64,000 nt of DNA from Acidobacteriaceae bacterium (GCA_003134855.1 PLCS01000008.1:515419-579418); one strand, 5' to 3'. Shown: positions 9,724 to 22,143, counted from the stretch's first letter. The notes: generated from the sequence alone by a model not told the origin. Numbers and translations are program-made.

Positions 9724-10356
9724 ATGGAAGTTCATCCGCCTCATAAACCCATCCACTCGATCAAGGAATTCATGGTTCACCTGCTGGCTATCACCATCGG
9801 CCTGCTGATCGCGCTTGGCCTGGAGGCTTCGGTCGAATGGTTGCATCACCGCCATCTGGCGCGCGACGCAAGGGAGAATATCTTTCAGGAGATGCGCGCC
9901 AACCAGCAGGATGCTGTGCGGCAACTCAGTGCGCTGCCCGCTGAAGAGAAGCGCCTGGATGAGATTCTCAGCCTGGTAGACAATGCGCAGCATGGCCGCC
10001 CTGAAAAGCCCATTGGGGGCTTCACATGGACAAGCGTTCTTCTGCGCGACTCCGCGTGGAATGCCGCATCGTCCACCGGCGCCATCGCCTTCATGGATTA
10101 CGGCGAGGTGAAGGGATACTCTCAGCTCTATGCCGTGCAGAAACTATTGAATTCATTCCAGGACCGCTATTTTGAGGAGAGGCACGAAATGAATGTCCTC
10201 CTGGAGCGTATGCAAAAGGAGGGCAAACTCTCCGATGATGAATTCGAGAGCGGGAAACGGGCCATCCTGTCGGCGAGATTGACGGCCGTGGAGCTCAATG
10301 AATTAGATAGTCTCTTGAATGACAACTATACAAAGAGTCTGTCGCAAGGAAAATGA
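9724..10356 (+). CDS. Membrane-anchored coiled-coil protein of unknown function
   Basis: A 210-aa protein beginning at ATG 9724, 5 nt after a strong AAGGAGAAG site. One hydrophobic helix (about residues 15-35, VHLLAITIGLLIALGLEA) is followed by a charged helical region without obvious catalytic motifs. The layout of a short N-terminus, one TM helix and then charged helices recalls DUF6090-type proteins, but I cannot assign a function. It ends 55 bp before the convergent DUF6580-like gene. Confidence 0.75.
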   Translation: MEVHPPHKPIHSIKEFMVHLLAITIGLLIALGLEASVEWLHHRHLARDARENIFQEMRANQQDAVRQLSALPAEEKRLDEILSLVDNAQHGRPEKPIGGFTWTSVLLRDSAWNAASSTGAIAFMDYGEVKGYSQLYAVQKLLNSFQDRYFEERHEMNVLLERMQKEGKLSDDEFESGKRAILSARLTAVELNELDSLLNDNYTKSLSQGK

Positions 10357-10411
10357 AGATCACGGGTGCCCCAGGTCTCGATTCTGAGACCTGGGAAGGT
10401 AAACGAGGAGT

Positions 10412-10954
10412 TCATTTCCCCGCCAGCGCCACCTGCGTCGGCGCCGCGCTCATCCGCCGTACCAGCACCGGAAGCCCGAAGGCCAGCCCGGCCACGAGCG
10501 CCGTTGAAATCAGGTCGTTGCGATAGAACGGCACCGCGGCGGCGTAGCAAGCGACTAGGCCGCCCAGCGTGTGCGGATATGGATAGGCAAAGCCGCTCAC
10601 CCAGGCCGCATAGTTCGAGATCAGGAAAAACGAGGTTGGCCCCAGCAGCGCGCCCGCGCCTACGCGTACCACCGTCGTCCGGCTCCGCAGCAGAATCTGT
10701 CCCAACGCCATGGCCATCACGTACCAGCCCCAGGTGGGCAGATAGCTCTGCAAGACAAAGGCGTAGTGGTAGCTGTATGCGGTGAGGAAGTAGTCGGTAG
10801 CCACGAGCGCGGCCAGCGGAACCAGCATCTCCCGCCACGGACGCCGCGCGCCAAAGTACAGTAGAGAGCCACCGACGGCGGTAAAGTTCATCCACCCCGC
10901 ATGGGGCAGCAAACGGCTCAACACGGCAACCAGCAGCAAAAGATAAGCAGGCAT
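10412..10954 (-). CDS. DUF6580-like integral membrane protein
   Basis: A 180-aa hydrophobic protein with about five predicted membrane segments. The start MPAYLLLLVAVLSRLLPH is preceded on the minus strand by GAGGTG, so I take ATG 10954 rather than the longer frame to 11059. Motifs RLLPHAGWMNFTAVGG, DYFLTAYSYHY and FFLISNYAAWVSG match the DUF6580 family as I remember it. Function is unknown; related proteins have been discussed as substrate-capture components, but nothing here proves transport. Confidence 0.75.
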   Translation of the reverse strand: MPAYLLLLVAVLSRLLPHAGWMNFTAVGGSLLYFGARRPWREMLVPLAALVATDYFLTAYSYHYAFVLQSYLPTWGWYVMAMALGQILLRSRTTVVRVGAGALLGPTSFFLISNYAAWVSGFAYPYPHTLGGLVACYAAAVPFYRNDLISTALVAGLAFGLPVLVRRMSAAPTQVALAGK

Positions 10955-11118
10955 GAACACCTCAGATTTCAGGATTCCGGCATCCCCCAAGGGGAAATAG
11001 AGACACCGGCAGCGCATAGGCGCTCCTCTCATATTGAGGGCCAAACGCCGTGGGGTCAACTCAAGTATTTCACAAGATGAACATTATTTTCATTACTGAA
11101 CAACTTTCACACGCCGCT

Positions 11119-14353
<3,235 letters not shown>

Positions 14354-14486
14354 TCTCCTCATCCCCGCGCGCATACAGGGTTCCGGAGTTGCGCACAAGA
14401 AACCTGGTGGTGCGCATCAAGGGAGAGATGGCCAAAAGAATCAGCAACAAATCCAGCCACATGGGGCAACCTCACTTTCCTCTGAA

Positions 14487-14547
14487 GTTAGCGAGAAGGC
14501 GAGCGCGCCAGGCTAACACCGCTAACACCGCTAACATCGCTAACTCT
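14487..14547 (+). repeat. GTTAGC/GCTAAC repeat copy C with tandem 9-mers
   Basis: Four head-to-tail 9-mers related to GCTAACACC occupy 14512-14547, preceded by an inverted GTTAGCGAG at 14487. The unit matches the arms of the palindromic repeat family elsewhere in the window. No coding capacity is seen in 14354-14606. Confidence 0.7.
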
Positions 14548-14606
14548 GCTTACGATGAACTAAGCGGTAGCGGCCGGCCGCGCCGGCGCAACCGGTGCGG
14601 GCGCGG

Positions 14607-14972
14607 TTATAGTCCCGCGGAAGCAGCCGGCTTCGGCATGGTGATCAGCCGTGCGGAAGACTCGACTTCCTCGTAGGCCGCGTTCGAGGTCAGGCTGGTG
14701 TCAGCGCCCATAGACTGTTCCATGTATTCGTCATCGACATCGATTTGGGCTGCCTGCGGCACACGCGCCGTCAAGGCCCGGGCCATGAATTCGTCCAGCA
14801 GCTTGTGCATGCAGGTTTGCCCGCACAGATGCTTAAATCCCGGGCGCAGCCGGTTGCGTGAGTTCCACCCGCTCACCCGCAGCTCCTCTCCCTGGTCATA
14901 GGCCACAAACCAGTGGTTCGTCTGCTTCTTCTCCGTTCCGCAGATGTCGCACGATATTGCCTGCCGGATCAC
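14607..14972 (-). CDS. Small putative zinc-binding protein
   Basis: A 121-aa protein starting at GTG 14972 with a good GGGGGAGA site upstream; the longer frame to 15083 has no such support. The N-terminal half carries CDICG at residues 8-12 and HLCGQTC near residue 50, a paired-Cys arrangement typical of a treble-clef or ribbon zinc site. The C-terminal half is acidic and probably disordered. I do not recognise the family. No operon partner is evident. Confidence 0.6.
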   Translation of the reverse strand: MIRQAISCDICGTEKKQTNHWFVAYDQGEELRVSGWNSRNRLRPGFKHLCGQTCMHKLLDEFMARALTARVPQAAQIDVDDEYMEQSMGADTSLTSNAAYEEVESSARLITMPKPAASAGL

Positions 14973-15389
14973 CGCATCTCCCCCTGTCCGCACAGTCCTT
15001 TCGCGGCCGGACCGATTCCCGTCTTCCCCTTGATCCCGATGCGCCAGGCAATCTCGAAGAGCCACGAACCCTCGACAAGCCACGAGCCCTCGAACTGCCG
15101 CAAGCCGCGCTGACGAACCCCATGGAGTGCTTGGGGACGTCTACCTCTATTCCATCGCGTTTCCGGCGAAATCAGTGAGAAGTGAACAGAAAAAAACCAT
15201 GAATGAAGCAATTGCGGACAGCAGGAAGCGAAACTGTCCTGAAACGGAACCCATAGCGGGCTTCGATAGAAAATACGGGAGAAATGGAGGAATGAATCCT
15301 GATGAACGGCTACACAGGCGTGGAAAAGGTCAGTCCGGAGGGAGGCGGGGTTTCAACCCCCGCGTCACGCTCCGTGCCGCCAGCGCGTC
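14973..15389. other. Intergenic stretch without a gene
   Basis: I see no convincing gene here. At 15060-15096 an imperfect 18-bp unit (AGCCACGAACCCTCGACA) is repeated twice in tandem. Long open frames running through the region in other phases are artefacts of GC-rich DNA. Confidence 0.5.
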
Positions 15390-15395
15390 TATACT
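15390..15395 (+). promoter_or_regulatory. -10 element of the first Lgt-like gene
   Basis: TATACT ends 8 nt before ATG 15404, with no Shine-Dalgarno between; this is the leaderless-type arrangement also seen at ligA, mtaB and others. Confidence 0.5.
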
Positions 15396-15403
15396 TGAGC
15401 AAG

Positions 15404-16204
15404 ATGCTGCCGAATCTTCATCTCGGGTTCTTTACCATTCATACCTTCGGGCTGATGATGTGGCTGGCCGCCGTGGCCGCTGCGTTTGTCATGGACCGCA
15501 GCTTCCGCCGCGCCCGCGTCACGGTGAAGGATCAAGGGGCCGATGCGATGACCATGGTGGCAGTTGCCCTGGTGGCCGGCATCATAGGCGCCAAGCTGTG
15601 GCACGTCATAGACACGCCTATCGAGTTCCGCGAAATGGGCTGGAGCGTGCTCTGGGACACGGCCGGCTTCGCCTGGTTCGGCGGCCTGACCTTCGGCATC
15701 TCCGCGCTGCTTTTTCAGGGCTGGTGGGCGAAGATCGGCGCTCTGCGCACGCTCGACCTGGCCGCTCCGGCCGCCGCCATCGGCTACGGCATCGGCCGCA
15801 TCGGTTGCTTCCTCTCCGGCGACGGCTGCTACGGCATCCCCATCCAGCCGGTGCATCTCCTCTCCTTTACCTTTACGCCCTGGGGCATGGCCTTCCCGCA
15901 CGGCATCGAACCGGTCTTCGTCCCCGTCTACCCCACTCCGCTCTACGAACTGGCCGCCGGGCTGCTCATCGGCGCGTGGCTATGGTGGCGCGCCGGCAAG
16001 CCTCAACCAACTGGCGCCATCGTCGGCCAGTACCTGCTGCTCACCGGAGCCGCCCGCTTCCTGGTCGAGTTTCTCCGCCGCAACCCCAAAGTCCTCTGGG
16101 GCTTGTCTAATGCGCAACTGGCCAGCGCCGCCTCGGTCCTCGCGGGCATCCTGCTGATCGCCTGGGCCGCCACCCGCACTGCACGCTCACCGAATCAGGC
16201 TTGA
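15404..16204 (+). CDS. Divergent prolipoprotein diacylglyceryl transferase-like protein (1)
   Basis: A 266-aa polytopic protein of the Lgt fold. Lgt transfers diacylglycerol from phosphatidylglycerol to the lipobox Cys of prolipoproteins. The frame of the family is visible: GYGIGRIGCF, PTPLYE and RFLVEFLRR. Several residues shown to matter in E. coli Lgt differ. The HGG motif (His103) reads FGG; the Asn of GRxGNF is Cys (GRIGCF); NGE reads SGD. The Arg of GRxG and the Arg of the late RFxVEF motif remain. It may be a working but divergent Lgt or a neofunctionalised paralogue. Confidence 0.8.
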   Translation: MLPNLHLGFFTIHTFGLMMWLAAVAAAFVMDRSFRRARVTVKDQGADAMTMVAVALVAGIIGAKLWHVIDTPIEFREMGWSVLWDTAGFAWFGGLTFGISALLFQGWWAKIGALRTLDLAAPAAAIGYGIGRIGCFLSGDGCYGIPIQPVHLLSFTFTPWGMAFPHGIEPVFVPVYPTPLYELAAGLLIGAWLWWRAGKPQPTGAIVGQYLLLTGAARFLVEFLRRNPKVLWGLSNAQLASAASVLAGILLIAWAATRTARSPNQA

Positions 16205-16310
16205 CAACCGGGCGGCGCGTTATCAGACAAAAGCGCACCTTCGCGGGTACTCGGAATGCAAAGCAAAGGGGCTTAGACTGAAGTTGCTCTGGATTCTTCG
16301 CGCGCTCACC

Positions 16311-17228
16311 ATGCGCCGAACCTCCTTCATCCTTCTCGTGTTGGCTGTGCTCATCACGACCACCCTCAGTGCTCCCGCCGCTCATGCGGCCCGGACGCAC
16401 GGGCGAGCCTCGTCCACGGTGGCATCCCGCGGTGCGCACAACAAGAAGAAGCCCGCTGTACAGAAGGTCAAAGCGCGGTCCAGGAGCCGTATGACCGTTG
16501 GGCATCTGCGTTCGGTCGTGCTTAGGCTACACCGCGCGCAGCCGCGCGTCGAAGCCGAAGCCGCCGGCAGTGAATCCGCAAATCAGCCGTCCGCCGTCGA
16601 AGACGCTTCTCTGCCAACCACGCGGAGGGCGATGCCGCTGCCGCTACGCGGCTCGTATGAATCTCTGCTCCGGCAGAACGAGAAGACCGAGGACGACAGC
16701 CTGGAGCGCATTGAGGACGACGACGATCTTGCCGATCGCATCGCGCGCAAGATGCTGGTGCCGGTTCCGGTCTCCTCCGCGCTCAACGTGAACCAGAATC
16801 TGCCCGAGAACCGCCGCTACTGCCGCCCCTGGACGGCGAGCTTTCTCAACGACCTCGCCCGCGCCCATGCGGCTGAATTTCACCATCCCCTTGAAGTCAG
16901 CTCGGCGGTGCGCACCGTCGCCTATCAAAAGCAACTGATGAAGGTGAACGGAAACGCCACGGCGGCCGAGGGCGACGTCGCCAGCCCGCATTTGACCGGT
17001 GCAAGCATCGACATTGCCAAGCAGGGCCTCACCCGCCAGGAGATCGGATGGATGCGCGCCTGGCTGCTGCCGCAGGAAACGGCCGGCAAGATCGACGTCG
17101 AGGAGGAGTTCCGCCAGGCCTGCTTCCACATCACTATCTACAAGAGCTATGCGCCGCCCAAACCGGCGCGCAAGCCGGCGGCGCAGGCCACGGCAGCGGT
17201 GGCCAAAGCAGGCAGGTCAGGGCTTTAA
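16311..17228 (+). CDS. Secreted DUF5715 / M15-like putative peptidase
   Basis: A 305-aa protein with a clear signal peptide (MRRTSFILLVLAVLITTTLS, cleavage near AHA-A). A basic low-complexity stretch follows, then a C-terminal domain (about 160-280). That domain contains SSAVRTVAYQ, SPHLTGASID (His near 226, Asp about six residues later) and CFHITIY near 271. This H-x6-D plus late His layout is that of VanY/M15 zinc carboxypeptidases acting on peptidoglycan, and matches DUF5715 as I know it. ATG 16311 gives the signal peptide directly; TTG 16284 is an alternative. A TAGACT box lies at 16274-16279. Confidence 0.75.
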   Translation: MRRTSFILLVLAVLITTTLSAPAAHAARTHGRASSTVASRGAHNKKKPAVQKVKARSRSRMTVGHLRSVVLRLHRAQPRVEAEAAGSESANQPSAVEDASLPTTRRAMPLPLRGSYESLLRQNEKTEDDSLERIEDDDDLADRIARKMLVPVPVSSALNVNQNLPENRRYCRPWTASFLNDLARAHAAEFHHPLEVSSAVRTVAYQKQLMKVNGNATAAEGDVASPHLTGASIDIAKQGLTRQEIGWMRAWLLPQETAGKIDVEEEFRQACFHITIYKSYAPPKPARKPAAQATAAVAKAGRSGL

Positions 17229-17319
17229 TCCCGGCTAAATCAGATTATTATTGCGCCAGGTATACCCTCCAAGGTTACAATCTCGGCCAGGGACCCATGG
17301 GTCTTTGCGAGGCGGAATC

Positions 17320-18087
17320 ATGAGCGATATGAATGTTCAACCTGCGGCCGGAGAAGCACCCGGCCTTTCCCAGTGGCAGCGCGTAACGAATACCTTCACC
17401 GCGCCGTCGAAGACCTTCGAAGACATCAAGCGCGGCAACCGGAGTTGGTGGATGCCACTGATCCTAATGGTCCTGTCGTATGCGATCTATTTCGGAGCGG
17501 TATCCTCACAGGTTACGTGGAAGGTTGTTGCGGAAAACGAACAACGGAACGCACCGGATTTTGCCAAGCAGATGATGGAGCGGATGCCTCCTGAGCAGAG
17601 AGCGCAACAGGAGCAACGGGCGCCGATCACCCAGGCTGTCACTTCCGCGCTATCTCCGCTGTTCATCGTTCTTTGGGATCTCGTCGTAGCTGGAGTTTTG
17701 CTGGCCACGATCAACTTCGGCTTTGGTGGCAAGGCCATGTTTGGCCAACTTTTCACAGTCACGCTCTATGCTGGCCTTGTTCTATGGCCTATCAGATGGC
17801 TCCTTGCGACCATTACGCTCTACGCTGGCGTGGAACCGGAAGTATTCAATATCCACAATCCCGCCCCGACAAACATTGGAGCATTCTTTCCCCGTAGCGA
17901 AACTCCCTTGGCCCTTTATTCGTTTTTGACTGCGTTGGATGGAATGATGATCTGGTGCCTGATACTGACATCTATCGGCGTTGCGGCAGTGGCGGGCGTC
18001 AAGCGCAGCTCTGGCTATTTTGCGGTCTTCGGCTGGTGGGTGATCGGCACCATTGTTGGCGTGGGAATTGCGGCGGCGATGGGCTGA
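17320..18087 (+). CDS. Yip1-family membrane protein
   Basis: A 255-aa protein with a soluble N-terminus of about 45 residues and five hydrophobic segments. The early motif FTAPSKTFEDIKRGNRSWW is the typical entry of bacterial Yip1/DUF1282 domain proteins. Function is unknown in bacteria. ATG 17320 follows GAGGCGG. It is the last gene before a repeat-bearing gap. Confidence 0.8.
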   Translation: MSDMNVQPAAGEAPGLSQWQRVTNTFTAPSKTFEDIKRGNRSWWMPLILMVLSYAIYFGAVSSQVTWKVVAENEQRNAPDFAKQMMERMPPEQRAQQEQRAPITQAVTSALSPLFIVLWDLVVAGVLLATINFGFGGKAMFGQLFTVTLYAGLVLWPIRWLLATITLYAGVEPEVFNIHNPAPTNIGAFFPRSETPLALYSFLTALDGMMIWCLILTSIGVAAVAGVKRSSGYFAVFGWWVIGTIVGVGIAAAMG

Positions 18088-18136
18088 AAAGCCTGAAATT
18101 ATTTTAACTTTCAAAGAACCAAACTACGGTACTTTC

Positions 18137-18212
18137 GGCTCGACTTGATTGTCTCAAGGGCTAAAGCCCGACCGTTGTTTTGGTTTCTTTGCGGCACGAC
18201 TGAAGTCGAGCC
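18137..18212. repeat. Dispersed-type inverted repeat (GGCTCGACTT family)
   Basis: Arms GGCTCGACTT (18137-18146) and AAGTCGAGCC (18203-18212) are perfectly complementary. An inner palindrome GGGCTAAAGCCC lies at 18158-18169. It resembles intergenic repeats I associate with acidobacterial genomes; only one copy is in this window. Confidence 0.55.
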
Positions 18213-18242
18213 GTGTTACAAAACTTTTATTGTACGGATGCT

Positions 18243-18288
18243 CTTAAAAGCCAACAGCGCGAACCCGGACAGGATTCGCGCTGTTGGC
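18243..18288 (-). terminator. Rho-independent terminator of the acpP-fabF operon
   Basis: A perfect 14-bp stem (18250-18263 with 18275-18288, loop 11 nt) is followed on the minus strand by CTTTTAAG. It lies 36 bp past the fabF stop. Confidence 0.85.
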
Positions 18289-18323
18289 GTTTGTGACTGA
18301 CAACTGACAACTAAAAACTGAAT

Positions 18324-19571
18324 TTACTCCGTCCAGCGCCGCATGATCAGCGAGGCGTTGATGCCGCCGAAGCCGAAGGAATTCGACAGGCCGATGTCGA
18401 AGCTGTGGGCGATGGCCTTGTTCGGCACATAGTCCAGATGGCACTCGGGATCAACGTTTTCCAGATTGATGGTCGGCGGTAGCATCTGGTTGACCAGCGC
18501 CAGCACGGTGATGCCGGCCTCCAGTCCTCCCGCGCCGCCCAGCAAATGCCCATGCATCGACTTGGTGCCCGAGACCTTGAGCGTGTGACTCAGCGCGTGT
18601 TCGCCGAAGACCGCCTCGATGGCTTGCGATTCATTGCCGTCGCCGGCCGGGGTCGAGGTGGCGTGGGCATTCACGTAGCCCACCGCCTCCGGCTGAATGC
18701 CGGCGTCCTTGAGCGCGGCCCTCATGCTGCGTTGCGCTCCCAGGCCTTCGGGAGCGATTCCAGTGATGTGGTAGGCGTCGGAGCTCATGCCGTAGCCGAT
18801 GATCTCGGCCAGAATCTTTGCGCCGCGCGCCTTGGCGAACTCCAGCTCCTCAAGAATGAGAATGCCCGCGCCTTCGCCGATGACAAAGCCGTCGCGGTCC
18901 TTGTCAAAGGGCCGGCTGGCGCGGGTGGGTTCGTCGTTGCGCGTGGAAAGCGCGCGCATCGACGCGAATCCGCCCACCGACAAAGCCGTGACCGCAGCCT
19001 CCGCGCCGCCGGCGATCATCACATCGGCGTCGCCATGCAGGATCATGCGCGCCGAGTCGCCGATCGCATTGGCAGAGGTGGCGCAGGCCGTCGCGGTCGC
19101 CGAGATCGGCCCTGTCGCGCCGTAGCGGATGCTCACCTGGCCGGCCGCCATGTTGACGATGGCCGCGGGAATGAAGAAGGGTGAAATCTTGCGCGGGCCG
19201 CCTTGCATCAGGTTCGTATGTTCGCGCTCAATGATTTCAAAGCCGCCGATGCCCGAGCCGATAAAGACTCCCACCCGTTCTGCAATCTCCGAGGTGATCT
19301 GGAGACCGGATTGAGCCAGGGCTTCCTGGGTGGCGGCAAGGGCATAGTGGATGAAGCGAGCCATCTTGCGCGCCTCTTTTTTGTCCACAAACTCGAGCGG
19401 GTCAAAGTTCTTGACCTCGGCGGCGAAAGTGGTCGTGAAGCCAGTAGTATCGAAGCCCGTGATGGGCCCCATGCCGCTGGCGCCGGCCATAAGCTGCTGC
19501 CAGACCTGGGGCGCGGTGTTGCCCACACCGCAGAGCAGCCCCAGACCGGTGATGACGACTCGGCGGCTCAA
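18324..19571 (-). CDS. fabF: Beta-ketoacyl-ACP synthase II
   Basis: FabF elongates fatty acids by condensing acyl chains with malonyl-ACP. The 415-aa protein has the Cys-His-His triad: ATACATSANAIG (Cys near 163), NAHATSTPAGD (His near 303) and HLLGGAGGLEAG (His near 340). The thiolase-fold N-terminus begins RRVVITGLGLLCGVG. It starts 3 bp after the acpP stop, the common acpP-fabF arrangement, and ends before a strong terminator. Confidence 0.98.
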   Translation of the reverse strand: MSRRVVITGLGLLCGVGNTAPQVWQQLMAGASGMGPITGFDTTGFTTTFAAEVKNFDPLEFVDKKEARKMARFIHYALAATQEALAQSGLQITSEIAERVGVFIGSGIGGFEIIEREHTNLMQGGPRKISPFFIPAAIVNMAAGQVSIRYGATGPISATATACATSANAIGDSARMILHGDADVMIAGGAEAAVTALSVGGFASMRALSTRNDEPTRASRPFDKDRDGFVIGEGAGILILEELEFAKARGAKILAEIIGYGMSSDAYHITGIAPEGLGAQRSMRAALKDAGIQPEAVGYVNAHATSTPAGDGNESQAIEAVFGEHALSHTLKVSGTKSMHGHLLGGAGGLEAGITVLALVNQMLPPTINLENVDPECHLDYVPNKAIAHSFDIGLSNSFGFGGINASLIMRRWTE

Positions 19572-19574
19572 GGG

Positions 19575-19817
19575 CTACTTGCCGCCTTTCGCGTTCTTTT
19601 CGATGTAGTCAATCGCGTCCTTGACGGTCTTGATCTTCTCGGCGCTCTCGTCGGGAATCTCAATGTCGAAGGCCTCTTCGAACTGCATTACCAGCTCGAC
19701 TACGTCCAGCGAATCCGCGCCCAGGTCTTCCTGAAAGCTGGCTCCGGGGGTGACTTCGGCCTCGTCGACCTGCAACTGCTCGACGATAATCTGTTTGATC
19801 TTGTCTGCAACGGCCAT
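19575..19817 (-). CDS. acpP: Acyl carrier protein
   Basis: An 80-aa acidic protein with the phosphopantetheine attachment Ser36 in GADSLDVVE. It carries the growing chain in fatty-acid synthesis. The start ATG 19817 is preceded by GAGGAGAAG on the minus strand; the longer frame to 19910 lacks support. It is the first gene of the acpP-fabF operon. Confidence 0.98.
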   Translation of the reverse strand: MAVADKIKQIIVEQLQVDEAEVTPGASFQEDLGADSLDVVELVMQFEEAFDIEIPDESAEKIKTVKDAIDYIEKNAKGGK

Positions 19818-19980
19818 GCGTGCTTCTCCTCTTGAATTCGGAATCTCTCCGGGGCTCGCCTTTTCAGGCGCCGCTTGTTTACCATACCGGCTCAAGGCAC
19901 AGGAACACAACTGCCCCGTCCAAAAAATCTCGCGGTTCCCCGAATTCCAAGTCTATCGGGCGCGCCGAGGCGTGTAAAGC

Positions 19981-20010
19981 AGGGAACAGGGAACAGGGAT
20001 CAGGGAACAG
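19981..20010 (+). repeat. Short tandem repeat, 4 x 7 bp
   Basis: Four consecutive AGGGAAC-type heptamers (one is AGGGATC) lie between acpP and rmuC, just upstream of the likely rmuC promoter. Confidence 0.8.
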
Positions 20011-20076
20011 AAAACTTGCTCAAATAAGCGAAAAGCCCTCAAAACAGGCGTACATTAGGCGAAGAGGATTTTTTCC

Positions 20077-21528
20077 GTGGAAAGTTTAACTATTTTGATT
20101 GCCGGAGTCGCTATCGCGCTTGCTGGAATTGCGCTTTTCTTTTGGCAGAAAGCTTCTTCTGCCAAAACAGCGGCGACGCAGAATGAACGCCGCGGCGCTG
20201 AATTGGCGGCGGAACTGGCGGGTGTTCGGGACGAACTCACGAAGGCACAGGTCGAGTCGTCGGCACGGGCGGGCTTTGAATCGCTGGCTATTGAGCGGCT
20301 CAACACTCTGGCGGAACGGAATGCCCAATTGGAAGGAGCAAGACTACAGTTGGATGGAAAGGACCGTGAAATTCTGCGGCTTACTGGACTGAATAGCAAA
20401 CTTGTGACCGATCTAGCCAACGAACGAGGCGACGGCGAGCGGCTCACTAACCAATTCAGGGTGCTGGCCAATGAGATTTTGAAGGAGAACTCCAGAGTTT
20501 TTACCGAGCAGAGCAAGGAGAGCCTCTCGCATGTGCTTAATCCACTTTCACGCGATCTGAGCGAGTTTCGAGTAAAAGTAGAAGCTGTGGAAAAGGAGAG
20601 TCTGGTGGGCCGGACTGAACTAACCGCACAACTAAAAGGCCTTGAGTCACTGAATAAGAAACTCTCCGATGAAGCCCATAATCTGGCAACTGCGCTTCGA
20701 CGCGACACAAAGGCCCAGGGCAATTGGGGAGAGATCATTCTGCTCGATATTCTCGAAAACTCTGGTCTCCTGAAGGACAAGCACTTCACTTTTCAGCAGA
20801 GCTTTGTTGAAGACGCTGAGGGAGACGCACCGGGACAGCGTCGTCAGACGGACGTGGTGGTAAAACTACCTGAAGGACGCCATCTTATTATCGACTCAAA
20901 GGTCTCAATTAACGCCTACAACGATTTCCTCAAAGCCGGTACCGATGAGGAGCGCAAGGCGGCCCTCAAACGCCATCTAGCAAGCGTGAGAAACCATTAT
21001 GCTGAATTAGCCGGACGGAATTATCATCGGCTTTCCGGCATTCAATCCCCCGACTTTGTGGTAATGTTTGTTCCCATTGAACCGGCCTTCATGCTCGCCA
21101 TGCAGGAGGATGATGGACTCTGGCTTGATGCATATCAGAAGGGCGTTTTGCTTGCCGGTCCCACGACTGTGCTTTTCGTGGTTCGAATCGTGGAAAACCT
21201 TTGGAGGCAAGAGCAGCAAGTTCGCAATGTCAAGGATGTGATGAAGCGTGGGGCATTGCTCTACGACAAGTTTGTCGGCTTTGTCTCAGATATGGAAAAG
21301 ATCGGCAAGAGCTTGCAGGGCACTAAGGAAGTTTATGAAGATGCAATGGACAAACTCAAGGCCGCCGATGGCAATCTGATAGGCCAAGTTGAGAAGCTTA
21401 AGCAACTCGGGGTGCGAACAGCTAAGTCACTTCCCAAGAGTCTGCTCGTTGTAGTCGATGTCGAGGAGCCAGGGCTGGCGTTGGCGGCAGAGGCGGAGGA
21501 GAACAGTGAAGATGCGACGCCAAGCTAA
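20077..21528 (+). CDS. rmuC: DNA recombination protein RmuC homologue
   Basis: A 483-aa protein with an N-terminal membrane anchor (residues about 4-22, LTILIAGVAIALAGIALFFW). A long coiled coil (about 25-190) precedes a C-terminal RmuC nuclease-like domain (GNWGEIILLDILENSGL, QTDVVVKLPEGRHLIIDSK). RmuC limits inversions at short inverted repeats in E. coli, which is notable in a genome rich in palindromes. Start GTG 20077 follows GAAGAGGA. Its TAA stop lies within a GCTAAC repeat copy. Confidence 0.92.
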   Translation: MESLTILIAGVAIALAGIALFFWQKASSAKTAATQNERRGAELAAELAGVRDELTKAQVESSARAGFESLAIERLNTLAERNAQLEGARLQLDGKDREILRLTGLNSKLVTDLANERGDGERLTNQFRVLANEILKENSRVFTEQSKESLSHVLNPLSRDLSEFRVKVEAVEKESLVGRTELTAQLKGLESLNKKLSDEAHNLATALRRDTKAQGNWGEIILLDILENSGLLKDKHFTFQQSFVEDAEGDAPGQRRQTDVVVKLPEGRHLIIDSKVSINAYNDFLKAGTDEERKAALKRHLASVRNHYAELAGRNYHRLSGIQSPDFVVMFVPIEPAFMLAMQEDDGLWLDAYQKGVLLAGPTTVLFVVRIVENLWRQEQQVRNVKDVMKRGALLYDKFVGFVSDMEKIGKSLQGTKEVYEDAMDKLKAADGNLIGQVEKLKQLGVRTAKSLPKSLLVVVDVEEPGLALAAEAEENSEDATPS

Positions 21529-21578
21529 CACCGCTAATTCCGCGAATACCCGCACAGCGTGGCTAACTCACTAACTCC
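21524..21578. repeat. GCTAAC repeat copy B between rmuC and the HIT gene
   Basis: GCTAACACCGCTAA at 21524-21537 and GGCTAACTCACTAACTCC near 21561-21578. It supplies the TAA stop of rmuC on the plus strand and the TAG stop of the convergent HIT gene on the minus strand. Confidence 0.7.
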
Positions 21579-22143
21579 GCGCCTCCGCAAATGCCCCCCG
21601 CATCCGCTTCCAGGTCGTCTCCAAATCTTCCGGCAGGATGCGCGTCTCGGCGATTGTCGTCATGAAGTTGGTGTCGCCCAGCCAGCGGGGCATGGCGTGC
21701 AGATGAAGATGGCCGGCAACCCCCGCGCCGCCGGCCCGCCCCAGATTCAATCCAAAATTGAAGCCCTGCGGGTGGTAGAGACCGTCCAGCACCTGCTCGG
21801 TCCGCTGCGCCAGATCCATCAGTTCGTGGGCAGTTTCGGCGGGCAGTTGCGCCAGCCGGTCCAGATGCGCATAGGGCATCATCATCACGTGGCCGGAGGT
21901 GTACGGATACGCATTCAGGCAGACAAAGCAGTGCTCGCCGCGATAGACAAGCCCGCCGGCGGCTTCGGCCTCCTCTGCGTCCATGCCCTGAGCCATCGCA
22001 AAATCGATGCACGCGATCAGGTTGCAGAAGACGCAGTGGTGGTCGCCGGGCCAGGCCGCAAGGCTCGCAGGAACACCGGGGCGGGCGGCGCTGTCGGCTG
22101 AGGTGATGTAGGCATAGCGCCAGGGCGTGAAGAGTTGGTCCAT
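21571..22143 (-). CDS. HIT-family hydrolase/phosphorylase, Ap4A phosphorylase-like
   Basis: A 190-aa protein with the histidine triad HLHLHAMPRW (about residues 150-160) and an upstream HCVFCNLI motif. The opening MDQLFTPWRYAYI, the region LNAYPYTSGHVMMMPYAH and GFNFGLNLGRAGGAG closely follow the Rv2613c-type Ap4A phosphorylases, which split diadenosine tetraphosphate. Substrate assignment is by resemblance only. ATG 22143 is chosen because family members begin at this point; only a weak GGAA precedes it. Confidence 0.85.
   Translation of the reverse strand: MDQLFTPWRYAYITSADSAARPGVPASLAAWPGDHHCVFCNLIACIDFAMAQGMDAEEAEAAGGLVYRGEHCFVCLNAYPYTSGHVMMMPYAHLDRLAQLPAETAHELMDLAQRTEQVLDGLYHPQGFNFGLNLGRAGGAGVAGHLHLHAMPRWLGDTNFMTTIAETRILPEDLETTWKRMRGAFAEARS

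Noticed and set aside
15127..16110. Alternative 327-aa frame across the first Lgt-like gene
   Set aside because: Out of phase with the recognisable membrane protein and Arg/Pro-rich throughout.
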